Of a stretch of 15,035 bases of DNA, positions 1 to 6,966 are shown in pieces. The stretch lies in contig CALJPJ010000309.1 in the NCBI GenBank assembly GCA_937980625.1, forward strand, positions 1-15,035, written 5' to 3'. Under the pieces are notes generated by a model. That model saw only the letters and a program-made list of their open reading frames with translations, was not told the DNA's origin and made no database searches. Numbering within the stretch: position 1 is the stretch's first letter; the number at the start of each line of letters is the position of its first letter. Origin of the DNA: an uncultured Bdellovibrionales bacterium (GTDB taxonomy: Bacteria > Bdellovibrionota > Bdellovibrionia > Bdellovibrionales > UBA1609). The translations under genes were made by a program, and so were the position numbers.

Positions 1-844
1 TCATTTTAATAACACCGTAATCAATGGCTTCACGAATTTCAGCAGGTGAAGAGCCAGACCCTCCATGAAATACAAAGCGCACAGGGTTGCTTGGTAAATT
101 AAATTTTTCTTCAATAAACTTTTGTGAGTTATTTAGTATGCTTGGTATTAGTTTTACGTTCCCAGGTTTGTAAATACCGTGCACATTACCAAAGCTAGCT
201 GCAATGGTAAAATTTGTTCCTACCTTAGATAAGGCCTCGTAGGCTAAAGCAACATCCTCTGGTTGAGTATAAAGTTTTGAGTTATCAATATCAGTGTTAT
301 CAACGCCGTCTTCCTCTCCACCAGTTACACCGAGCTCAATTTCAATACCCATATTTATTTTATTCATACGTTTAAAGTATTCAACGCAAGTTGAGATATT
401 ATCTTCTAAACTTTCGCCAGAAAGGTCTAACATATGTGAGCTAAAAAGAGGTTTATTATTTTTTTTATAAAACTTCTCACCAGCATCCAACATACCATCA
501 ATCCAAGGCAATAGCTTTTTCGCAGCATGGTCAGTGTGAATAATAGCACTCACACCATATTTTTCAGCCATTGTGTGAATATGCATTGCGCCAGAACATG
601 CTCCTAAAATAGAAGCGCTATGGTCGTCATTATTAACACTTTTTCCAGCAAAAAATTGAGCACCACCATGACTAAATTGGATAATCACTGGGGAGTTTAT
701 TTTTGCAGCGGTTTCTAAAGTGGCATTAATTGAGTTTGTTCCCACAACATTTACAGCAGGCAAAGCAAACTTATTGATTTGTGCTGTATCATATAAAGTT
801 TCTAGTTGCTGACCAAAAATAAAACCTGGTGGTAGTTTATTCAT
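1..844 (-). CDS. fbaA: Class II fructose-1,6-bisphosphate aldolase (C-terminus beyond window)
   Basis: Zinc-dependent aldolase that interconverts fructose-1,6-bisphosphate with glyceraldehyde-3-phosphate and dihydroxyacetone phosphate in glycolysis/gluconeogenesis, in the cytoplasm. Reading the minus strand from ATG at 844 gives 281 residues with no stop before the window edge; E. coli FbaA has 359, so about 75-80 residues are missing. Class IIA hallmarks are visible: FALPAVN near the N-terminus, HTDHAAKK (zinc/active-site His), the acidic segment ELGVTGGEEDGVD, ASFGNVHG (zinc His) and FVFHGGSGS (zinc His plus phosphate-binding glycines). The start is supported by GGAG placed 5 bases before the ATG. 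The gene is divergent from the dihydrouridine synthase, with a shared intergenic region of about 250 bp. It appears intact as far as visible and the assignment is secure; only the subclass relies on family memory. Confidence 0.96.
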   Translation of the reverse strand, partial: MNKLPPGFIFGQQLETLYDTAQINKFALPAVNVVGTNSINATLETAAKINSPVIIQFSHGGAQFFAGKSVNNDDHSASILGACSGAMHIHTMAEKYGVSAIIHTDHAAKKLLPWIDGMLDAGEKFYKKNNKPLFSSHMLDLSGESLEDNISTCVEYFKRMNKINMGIEIELGVTGGEEDGVDNTDIDNSKLYTQPEDVALAYEALSKVGTNFTIAASFGNVHGIYKPGNVKLIPSILNNSQKFIEEKFNLPSNPVRFVFHGGSGSSPAEIREAIDYGVIKM

Positions 845-888
845 AATTACTCCATAAAATATGCTAAAAAGTATAGATAATGTAATTT

Positions 889-894
889 ATTATA
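889..894 (-). promoter_or_regulatory. Candidate -10 box for the aldolase gene
   Basis: A perfect TATAAT on the minus strand lies 45 bases upstream of the aldolase ATG. No convincing -35 is seen at 16-18 bases (the best is TTTAAT-like), and the surroundings are extremely AT-rich, so a chance match is possible. Confidence 0.35.
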
Positions 895-922
895 TATAGG
901 TAGTAAAATAATTAAAAATTGA

Positions 923-950
923 TTGAGTAGTAAAAAGCAATTAGTAATAA
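923..950 (+). promoter_or_regulatory. Candidate promoter for the dihydrouridine synthase gene
   Basis: TTGAGT (923-928) and TAATAA (945-950) are separated by 16 bases on the plus strand. Transcription would start at about 957, inside the TAGGGCCCTA palindrome, leaving a leader of about 140 bases. The boxes are only moderate matches to sigma-70 consensus. Confidence 0.3.
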
Positions 951-954
951 GAGC

Positions 955-964
955 TAGGGCCCTA
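955..964. repeat. 10-bp perfect GC-rich palindrome TAGGGCCCTA
   Basis: This palindrome stands out in a divergent intergenic region that is otherwise nearly pure A/T. It could be an operator or simply the transcription-start region of the plus-strand promoter. No known regulator site is recognised. Confidence 0.4.
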
Positions 965-1095
965 TAGAAATTACAATAAAGTTAGAAAAATTAATTAGTT
1001 ATAAAAAAAGTAACCTCGAAACTAATTTTTTGTTCCAACACGAGCAAATATCAATTATGACTATGCTTGTGAAAGAAGAAGATTTACTCAATTAC

Positions 1096-2070
1096 ATGAA
1101 ATTAAACCCATACTTTTTGGGGCCAATGGCTGGTATTACTGACTGTGCCTTTAGGTCTTTTATGAAAAAAATGGGCTGTGGCATTGTAACCACTGAGTTA
1201 GTTTCGGCAACGGGTTTAATTTATAATAGTGAAAAAACTAAAAAGCTAATGTCTTTTACTGATGACCAGACTCCTGTGGGAGTGCAAATTTTTGGCTATG
1301 AGCTCGAGCATTTTACTTATGCAGCAAAGTACGTCACAGATATGGGAGCTGATTTCGTTGATTTAAATTTCGGTTGTCCAGTGCCTAAAGTCGTAAAAAA
1401 GGGTGGTGGTTCAGCTGTTTTAAAGGATTTAGTTCAACTCAGAAAAGTATTAAGAGCTGTGAAGGCGGGGGCCGGCATTCCCGTGACTATTAAAATTAGA
1501 ACTGGTTGGGACGAAGAAAACAGAAACGCAATTGATGTAGCTCAGGTCGCTTACGATGAAGGTATAACATGGGTGGCTATTCATGGTCGCACTAGACAAA
1601 AAGCCTATAAAGGCTTGGCCGATTGGGATTTTATCAATGAGGTTGCCAATGCTTCGAAGTTACCAATTATTGGCAACGGAGATATTACCTCTGCTAAAAT
1701 AGCCAATGAAAGATTAAATAGCACGGCTTGTGCCGGCGTTATGATTGCTAGAGGTTGTCTTAAAAACCCATGGATATTTGCTGAGGCTCAAGGCATGAAG
1801 GTTAATAAAAATTTTCCTGAAATGTTTAAAGATTTAAGGTACTTTTTGCAAGAGCACTTTGATGACTATATCACTTCGCTTCAATATAAAAAGTTAGCAG
1901 CATGGTACTCTGCGGGTTATCCTCAGTCATCGAACTTTAGAAAAAGTATTTTTCGATTAAAAGATAAGTCAGAAGTTTTCTCTAAAGTAGATGAGTATTT
2001 TGGGCGTTTTCAGCACTTTACTCAAGAAGATACTTCTGACCAGCCATTTTTAATGGGTGGTCATGGGTAA
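1096..2070 (+). CDS. dusB: tRNA-dihydrouridine synthase, DusB-like
   Basis: Flavoenzyme that reduces uridines in the D-loop of tRNA to dihydrouridine, using FMN and NADPH in the cytoplasm. From ATG 1096 the protein has 324 residues, matching DusB (about 320). The FMN-binding GPMAGITDCAFR lies at residues 9-20, the catalytic cysteine is Cys94 in the NFGCP motif, and a conserved GGGSAVLKD follows. HGRTR and GNGDI (FMN phosphate region) come later. Longer in-frame starts exist at TTG 1030 and ATG 1057/1063, but family proteins begin about 9 residues before PMAGIT, and a purine-rich GAAGAAGA lies 13-14 bases before 1096, so 1096 is preferred; 1057 remains possible. The gene is convergent with the flotillin gene, with only 34 bases between stops and no clear intrinsic terminator there. 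The exact Dus subfamily (B versus a clade-specific one) is less certain than the family. Confidence 0.9.
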   Translation: MKLNPYFLGPMAGITDCAFRSFMKKMGCGIVTTELVSATGLIYNSEKTKKLMSFTDDQTPVGVQIFGYELEHFTYAAKYVTDMGADFVDLNFGCPVPKVVKKGGGSAVLKDLVQLRKVLRAVKAGAGIPVTIKIRTGWDEENRNAIDVAQVAYDEGITWVAIHGRTRQKAYKGLADWDFINEVANASKLPIIGNGDITSAKIANERLNSTACAGVMIARGCLKNPWIFAEAQGMKVNKNFPEMFKDLRYFLQEHFDDYITSLQYKKLAAWYSAGYPQSSNFRKSIFRLKDKSEVFSKVDEYFGRFQHFTQEDTSDQPFLMGGHG

Positions 2071-2104
2071 ACATTAGTTTTCTAAGGTCGTTAGTTTGTG
2101 TTTC

Positions 2105-3658
2105 TTATGAAGGGGAGTTTTTTTCCTTATGTTCATTTTTGTTATCTTTTAACTCGCCCAAATATTTTGGTAAGTCTACACCAGCTTGTTTTGCGAGGTC
2201 ATGTATCGGTGGTAGTGAGCCTATAAACCCTTTAAGGAAATTTGAAGTACTTGTACCATCTTCACTTGAACCATTACCGCTATCCCAAACAGTAATTTTG
2301 TCTATTTTTAAATTCTGTATTGCCTTTACTTGTTCAGCTACAAGTTCAGGTAATTTTTCTACTAACAATAAAGTAGGTGCTAGGTGTTTATCTTCACCCA
2401 CATGTTGAATAAGCTGTCTATAACCTTCAGCCTTTGATTCGAGAACCTTTTTAATACCTTCAGCTTCGGCTTCATACTTAAGTAAAATGGCATCAGCTTC
2501 ACCTTTTGCAACTCGTCTAACTTGTTCGGCTTGTGCTTCGGCTTCTATCTCTATTTTCTTTTTATTAATTTCTTCTTTTACAACCTCTTCTTTTTCTAGG
2601 CGGGCAACCTCTTCAGCTCTTTGAGCAGACAAAACATCTCTGGATGCATTAGCAAATGCAACCTCACCCTTTCTTTTTGCGTCAGCTTGCTTTTCTTTTA
2701 GTGTTGCATTGTAAGCAGCAATATTGGCTTGAGATGTGTTCTCACCTTCAACAGACATTGCTTCTTGGACGGCAATAAAAACCCTTTGCTCTCTTTCAGC
2801 TTCTTTTCGCCCTTGCTCAGTTTCCGCTTTGGCTTTAGCAATAGCCACTTCCTGTAATCGTTTGGCGTGTGCCTCACCACTCAAGCCTTCAGCTTCATAC
2901 TCAGCAACTTTAATACGCTCATCTTTTTCGGCTTGTTTTTGACCCATAACGGATTCTGCAGTTTGTTGAGCAACTAAAACTTCTTTTTCTCTAAAAGCTG
3001 TGGCTTCACCGATGGCCCCATCTTTTTCTTGTTGAGCCACTTCAACCCTGGCGATATTAATAGCTTCAGCGGCAGCTTTTTTACCAATTGCTTCAATATA
3101 CCCAGATTCATCGGTAATATCTCTTATGTTAACGTTAATAACATCAAGACCAATTTTATTTAATTCAAGGTTTACGTTTGTGTTAACTAGGTCTAGAAAT
3201 TTCTCTCTGTCTTGGTTAATTTCTTCAATAGCTAAGGTAGCTATCACTAAACGCATTTGACCTAAAATTATGTCTTGAGCCTGTCCACTAATATCTGCAA
3301 TAGACAAGCCGAGTAAGCGCTCTGCTGCGTTAGTCATAATATTAGGCTTTGTGGAAATACCTACAGTAAAAGTTGATGGCACATTTACTCGGATATTTTT
3401 TTTAGATAAAGCCCCTTTCAGGTCAATCTCAATAGTAATGGGTTCAAGTGATAAATAAGTATAATCTTGTAGTAGAGGAACAATAAAAGCACCACCACCA
3501 TGAATACAGCGAGCGGCTTTTTCACCTGAAACTTTACCAAACACAACAAGTATTTTGTTCGAAGGACAGCGCTTATATTGTTTAGATAAAAATATAGCTG
3601 CAAATAAAATTATTATAACAGGAACGAATATGACTAATATTGAAATAGAACCAAACAT
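2105..3658 (-). CDS. Flotillin-family (SPFH/band 7) membrane scaffold protein
   Basis: 517 residues. Flotillins coat the inner face of the membrane and organise lipid/protein microdomains. An N-terminal hydrophobic segment (about residues 5-25) anchors the protein; the SPFH domain follows (about 30-200, with GGGAFIVPLLQDYTYLSLEP and ADISGQAQDII). A long Ala/Glu/Lys-rich coiled coil runs about 200-420, with repeated short EAE/KAEAE patterns typical of flotillin, and the tail is hydrophilic. Size and layout resemble E. coli YqiK. GGAG lies 11 bases upstream of the ATG. The gene starts 27 bases after the NfeD/YqiJ-type gene stop, so the two form one operon, the classical NfeD-flotillin pairing. 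The specific cargo or process served here cannot be read from sequence. Confidence 0.9.
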   Translation of the reverse strand: MFGSISILVIFVPVIIILFAAIFLSKQYKRCPSNKILVVFGKVSGEKAARCIHGGGAFIVPLLQDYTYLSLEPITIEIDLKGALSKKNIRVNVPSTFTVGISTKPNIMTNAAERLLGLSIADISGQAQDIILGQMRLVIATLAIEEINQDREKFLDLVNTNVNLELNKIGLDVINVNIRDITDESGYIEAIGKKAAAEAINIARVEVAQQEKDGAIGEATAFREKEVLVAQQTAESVMGQKQAEKDERIKVAEYEAEGLSGEAHAKRLQEVAIAKAKAETEQGRKEAEREQRVFIAVQEAMSVEGENTSQANIAAYNATLKEKQADAKRKGEVAFANASRDVLSAQRAEEVARLEKEEVVKEEINKKKIEIEAEAQAEQVRRVAKGEADAILLKYEAEAEGIKKVLESKAEGYRQLIQHVGEDKHLAPTLLLVEKLPELVAEQVKAIQNLKIDKITVWDSGNGSSEDGTSTSNFLKGFIGSLPPIHDLAKQAGVDLPKYLGELKDNKNEHKEKNSPS

Positions 3659-3685
3659 TATAAAGGAATCTCCTACCTTAAATTT

Positions 3686-4246
3686 TTAAACGGGTTTAAC
3701 AACGGCGTTGCCAGAATCATCAATGTCAATAACCTCAATAGGTGTAAACGATTTAATGAGAAGCTCATTACTGACAGCTTGTAAGATTTGTTGTTTGTCA
3801 GAAAATGTAACTTCAATTTGCCCAACACCTTCACCTTTTGGTGGCACATTAGTATAAGCTCGCCCTTTTTTTCCAATTGCTTTTTGGAAGTCAAGTTTAG
3901 GCGTGTGGTTTAAACCTTTAATTTTGAATGTTAAAAATGAACTTAATAACATCATGGAAAAACCAAACAGTCCGGCAATCAGTATAGTTTTGCTAGTTGT
4001 CCACAAAAATTCGTGTTGTCCAGCTAGGCCCATCCAGCCCATGCCCATAAAAAAAGCTAAAATGGATTGTATAGAAATTAATGAAAAAGTTTCTCCACCA
4101 ATATCAGTGACATCAGACTCAGTCGCATCAAAATCTCCATCACTGTCTCCGGAAATTAAAAATAAAATCATTTTAGCAACATATAAAGCTGTGCCCACTG
4201 TGGCCATAATAAAATAGGCTGGGTACTGTTGAAATAAATCGTTCAT
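3686..4246 (-). CDS. NfeD/YqiJ-type membrane protein with C-terminal OB-fold, flotillin partner
   Basis: 186 residues from ATG 4246, chosen because AAAGGAA lies about 7 bases upstream; a longer reading from 4282 lacks a ribosome site. Three hydrophobic segments are visible (about residues 9-28, 55-75 and 83-104), with an acidic loop rich in Asp after the first. The C-terminal 80 residues (GKKGRAYTNVPPKGEGVGQIEV...) are beta-rich and consistent with the soluble OB-fold of NfeD proteins. NfeD-like proteins pair with SPFH proteins and are thought to help localise or assemble them. The arrangement immediately upstream of flotillin supports this; the three-helix layout is closer to YqiJ than to short NfeD1b. 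The 147-base gap upstream (4247-4393) should hold the operon promoter, but I see no strong box pair and no convincing terminator for the preceding gene. Confidence 0.82.
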   Translation of the reverse strand: MNDLFQQYPAYFIMATVGTALYVAKMILFLISGDSDGDFDATESDVTDIGGETFSLISIQSILAFFMGMGWMGLAGQHEFLWTTSKTILIAGLFGFSMMLLSSFLTFKIKGLNHTPKLDFQKAIGKKGRAYTNVPPKGEGVGQIEVTFSDKQQILQAVSNELLIKSFTPIEVIDIDDSGNAVVKPV

Positions 4247-4393
4247 ATTAATGTTCCTTTGAAAGCTATTACACTTTATCAACTAAGTACATAAAGACAA
4301 TGAAAATAGAGAAGAACAAGCTTTTGTTACAATGCGTATAACCACTTCATCTGTATTTTTTCTTAAATTTAAACAAAATTAGAATTTAGGGAA

Positions 4394-5335
4394 TTAATTA
4401 ACAGAATCGGCATTGGTTGAGTCTTCAGAAGTGTCAGTTTGGCTGTCTTCAAGAAAAGTATTTTCATCGTTTAGCTCTTTGCGAATTTCTTCTGAGATTT
4501 CCTCTTGAATTTTTTCTTCATCTTGATCTGGGAGGTCTTCAATACGGGGGCCACTGTCATCACTGTTTATATTTTGAGTTGGCAGTATATGTAAGTTTGT
4601 GTTGGCCCATGGAAATTCATCAATTTTACTGATGGCAATATCATGGTCTTGTTGAGAAATTTTGTTAAAGAGCAATAATTTTTTTATGAGTCGCTTTATT
4701 CTTTTGCGAGAGTAACTAGTTAATTTTTTATCGTAAAAGATCTTTGAGTATTTGTTAGGGCTAGGCACCAGATAAACTAAAAATGCACTTTCTAGAACAT
4801 TTAATTCTGCTGGTGACTTCTTGAAATAATGACGTGCAGCTTGCTTGATGCCAAAGGTATTTTTACCAAAGGCAATAACATTCACATAGCGTTCTAAAAT
4901 TACATTTTTAGAATACTCTTTTTCAATTTTAGAAGCTAACATGGCCTCAATAAATTTTCTTTGAATCGATTTTTCAGGTGATAAAAAAACATTTTTTACT
5001 AATTGTTGAGTGATTGTTGAGCCACCTCGAAGATAGGATAGAGCTTTTATATTAATTTTAAAACTTTCTTTAATTTCATGCCAGTCAAAACCTTTATGGG
5101 AAAAAAAGGCAGCATCTTCAGAGATGACTATTAAATTCATAAAGTGTTTTGATATTTGATTAGTGCGGGTATATTTAGCGCCACCGGGACATAATAAGAC
5201 TTTATTCATTTTAGTTGTGTGACACTTTTTTAAAACAGAAATATCTGTTTTTTGAATATTATAAAATGCTTTAGTTGAAAAATAAGTAAACAATATCAAA
5301 GCCGGCAATATAATGTATAAAGTAAATTTTTTCAT
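4394..5335 (-). CDS. mtgA: Monofunctional peptidoglycan glycosyltransferase (GT51) with acidic C-terminal tail
   Basis: Polymerises lipid II into glycan strands at the periplasmic face of the inner membrane. 313 residues. An N-terminal membrane anchor spans about residues 5-21. GT51 motifs are in order: EDAAFFSHKGFDW (residues 73-85, catalytic Glu73), GGSTITQQLVKN (104-115), RKFIEA (126-131), then LERYVN and AARHYFKKSPAELNVLESAFL. There is no transpeptidase domain, so it is monofunctional like E. coli MtgA (242 residues). The extra length is a C-terminal tail of about 60 residues (from about 253) very rich in Asp/Glu/Ser, probably disordered and, given the topology, periplasmic. Its ATG overlaps the stop of the upstream epimerase (ATGA), implying translational coupling; there is no strong independent Shine-Dalgarno. 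Confidence 0.92.
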   Translation of the reverse strand: MKKFTLYIILPALILFTYFSTKAFYNIQKTDISVLKKCHTTKMNKVLLCPGGAKYTRTNQISKHFMNLIVISEDAAFFSHKGFDWHEIKESFKINIKALSYLRGGSTITQQLVKNVFLSPEKSIQRKFIEAMLASKIEKEYSKNVILERYVNVIAFGKNTFGIKQAARHYFKKSPAELNVLESAFLVYLVPSPNKYSKIFYDKKLTSYSRKRIKRLIKKLLLFNKISQQDHDIAISKIDEFPWANTNLHILPTQNINSDDSGPRIEDLPDQDEEKIQEEISEEIRKELNDENTFLEDSQTDTSEDSTNADSVN

Positions 5336-6309
5336 ATTTTATTTGCAAGGACCCAGTCAATGCTATTTTTAATATAAACCTTAGCTGGTTTAGGGGTAAA
5401 GTTAAATTCTTTTTGTGCTTTTGATGAATCAAACCAATGATATAGTGAAGAGATCTTAGCATTTTCACCTGAAATTGGAAATCTCCCTCCAAAATGAGTT
5501 ACGATATCACCAATGCTGCCAAATATGGATAAGAGTAGTTTTGGTAATTTAATAGACGGCTTTTTTTTACCAGCTGCCTCAGCTATAGATTCAAAAAGTG
5601 ATTTTATTGTTATATTTTCACCTGATAATATGTAGCGTTCGCCATTTTTTCCTAGTTTAACAGATTTTATTAAGCAATCTACGACCTCATCAATTCCAAT
5701 AATATTGACTCCACCAGGGGGGTAAAAGGGAAATTTACCTTTGGCGACTTTTAATTGTATTCCTCGACTCCCTTTTTCGGCGTCACCAGCTCCGTAAATA
5801 GTGCTAGGGTTTAAAACTGTAGCATTAATTAAACCTTCATTACACTTTTTTAAGACATACTCTTCAGCCAGTCTTTTAGTTTCAAAATAACCAAAATTTA
5901 AATTTTTTATGTTGAATTTAGACTTTTCGGTCAGCGGATTTTTACCATCAAAACTGACACCTACGGCGCAAGTAGAACTCATATGGATCAATTTACCAAT
6001 ATTTTTTTTGATACAAGTATCAACGACTATTTTAGTTCCTTCGACATTCACTTTGTCCATCATTGGGCGATCTTTTTTACGATAGGCTATAAACCCAGCT
6101 AAGTGGTAAACAACATCTGTATTTTCTTTCATTTGTTCCACAGTAGAAGACTTAGTAATGTCACCCTTAAAAACATTAAGGTTTGGATGTTTTAATGTTA
6201 AAGCTGAAGGTTTTCGCACCAAAACATCAACATTATGCCCTTGTTCCAAGAGTTTTTTTACAAGCCATGAGCCAACGAAGCCTGTAGCGCCAGTTACGAA
6301 TACGTGCAT
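5332..6309 (-). CDS. NAD(P)-dependent epimerase/reductase, extended SDR family (dihydroflavonol-4-reductase-like)
   Basis: 325 residues. The Rossmann NAD(P)-binding motif TGATGFVG is at residues 6-13, followed by an acidic GDIT segment (49-52) and HLAG (69-72). The active-site serine region MSSTCAVG is at 110-117 and the catalytic pair Tyr141/Lys145 in YFETK. NPSTIYGAGD follows, as in extended SDRs that act on nucleotide sugars or on dihydroflavonol/steroid-like substrates. The substrate cannot be told; the hopanoid-associated sugar epimerase (HpnA)-like branch is another possibility. It overlaps mtgA by 4 bases, suggesting co-expression with cell-wall synthesis. The start ATG directly follows a U-tract; its Shine-Dalgarno AAAGGTGG lies inside the upstream hairpin (see separate entries). 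Confidence 0.85.
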   Translation of the reverse strand: MHVFVTGATGFVGSWLVKKLLEQGHNVDVLVRKPSALTLKHPNLNVFKGDITKSSTVEQMKENTDVVYHLAGFIAYRKKDRPMMDKVNVEGTKIVVDTCIKKNIGKLIHMSSTCAVGVSFDGKNPLTEKSKFNIKNLNFGYFETKRLAEEYVLKKCNEGLINATVLNPSTIYGAGDAEKGSRGIQLKVAKGKFPFYPPGGVNIIGIDEVVDCLIKSVKLGKNGERYILSGENITIKSLFESIAEAAGKKKPSIKLPKLLLSIFGSIGDIVTHFGGRFPISGENAKISSLYHWFDSSKAQKEFNFTPKPAKVYIKNSIDWVLANKI

Positions 6310-6338
6310 AAAAAAGCCACCTTTGTTATTAGTGGCTT
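6310..6338 (-). terminator. Intrinsic terminator of the ppi gene that overlaps the epimerase Shine-Dalgarno
   Basis: On the minus strand AAGCCAC (6338-6332) pairs with GTGGCTT (6320-6314) over 7 bp around an 11-base loop, and six T residues (6315-6310) follow directly. The T-tract touches the epimerase ATG (6309-6307). The 3' arm contains AAAGGTGG at the correct distance (7 bases) to act as that gene's ribosome site, so folding would hide it. Confidence 0.72.
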
Positions 6339-6340
6339 AT

Positions 6341-6367
6341 AGTATAGCATTTATATTTAAGTGTAAA
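6341..6367 (-). promoter_or_regulatory. Candidate extended -10 promoter for the epimerase-mtgA operon
   Basis: On the minus strand TTTACA (6367-6362) is followed, 15 bases later, by TATACT (6346-6341), each matching 5 of 6 consensus bases. A TG one base before the -10 (6349-6348) makes it an extended -10 and would compensate for the short spacer. The start would fall near 6334-6336, inside the first arm of the hairpin, giving a leader under 30 bases. Confidence 0.55.
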
Positions 6368-6374
6368 AATATTA

Positions 6375-6911
6375 TTATCTTTGGATGGTTACTTTTTTCA
6401 TAATTATAGCTTCTGTTGGACGATCTTGTCCGTCAGTATCTGCAATTGAAATTTTATCGAGTATATCCATGCCTTCAACAACTTCACCAAAAACAGCATG
6501 GCCACCTTTTCTGGCTTGGTTCATTGGGTGATCAAAATCTAAGTGCGGAGTGGCAGTTGTTGTAATGAAAAATTGACTACCATTTGTATTTGGGCCCGCA
6601 TTAGCCATTGAAAGAATGCCAGCTTTACTATGCTTTAGTTCTGGGTGAAACTCATCATCAAAGCGAAACCCTGGTCCGCCCATGCCATTGCCTTCTGGGC
6701 ATCCACCTTGGATCATAAAATTATCAATGACACGATGAAAGGTTAGCCCATCATAATAAGGCTCGCCATTACGCACAGTATTTTTATTATGTGTTCCCTC
6801 AGCTAGCTGAACAAAATTTTCCACAGTTTTAGGAACGAGACGATCAAAAAGCTTAATCTTAATTTGTCCCCAATTTTCATTATTACATTCTATATCAAAA
6901 ATTGCGTGCAT
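6375..6911 (-). CDS. ppiB: Cyclophilin-type peptidyl-prolyl cis-trans isomerase, cytoplasmic
   Basis: 178 residues from ATG 6911, which has GGAGG 5 bases upstream; this is far better than the upstream TTG at 6923. Catalyses cis-trans isomerisation of X-Pro bonds during protein folding. The single cyclophilin domain carries the catalytic FHRV (Arg60), FMIQGG (64-70), SMANAGPNTNGSQFFITT (101-118) and AVFGEVVEGMD. The Trp that binds cyclosporin in human CypA is replaced by His (TPHLDFDH), as other residues replace it in bacterial enzymes, so cyclosporin sensitivity is likely low. No signal peptide is present. The gene lies 55 bases after glnE and before a terminator, so it is probably the last gene of the tol-glnE transcript or has its own promoter. 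Confidence 0.94.
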   Translation of the reverse strand: MHAIFDIECNNENWGQIKIKLFDRLVPKTVENFVQLAEGTHNKNTVRNGEPYYDGLTFHRVIDNFMIQGGCPEGNGMGGPGFRFDDEFHPELKHSKAGILSMANAGPNTNGSQFFITTTATPHLDFDHPMNQARKGGHAVFGEVVEGMDILDKISIADTDGQDRPTEAIIMKKVTIQR

Positions 6912-6966
6912 ATGAGCCTCCAAGCTTTAGTTTGAAAATCATTTTTAAACGTTTTTAATTCATCTG

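Noticed and set aside
1030..1095. N-terminal extension of the dihydrouridine synthase starting at TTG 1030
   Set aside because: Family proteins begin close to residue 9 before PMAGIT, the extra 22 residues have no family counterpart, and no ribosome site precedes 1030.
2139..2942. Plus-strand open frames inside the flotillin gene
   Set aside because: They mirror the Ala/Glu-rich coiled-coil coding sequence on the opposite strand, have no family resemblance and no ribosome sites.
4360..4392. Terminator after mtgA
   Set aside because: An imperfect AT-only inverted repeat is present, but it is followed by A rather than T on the minus strand and has no GC in the stem.
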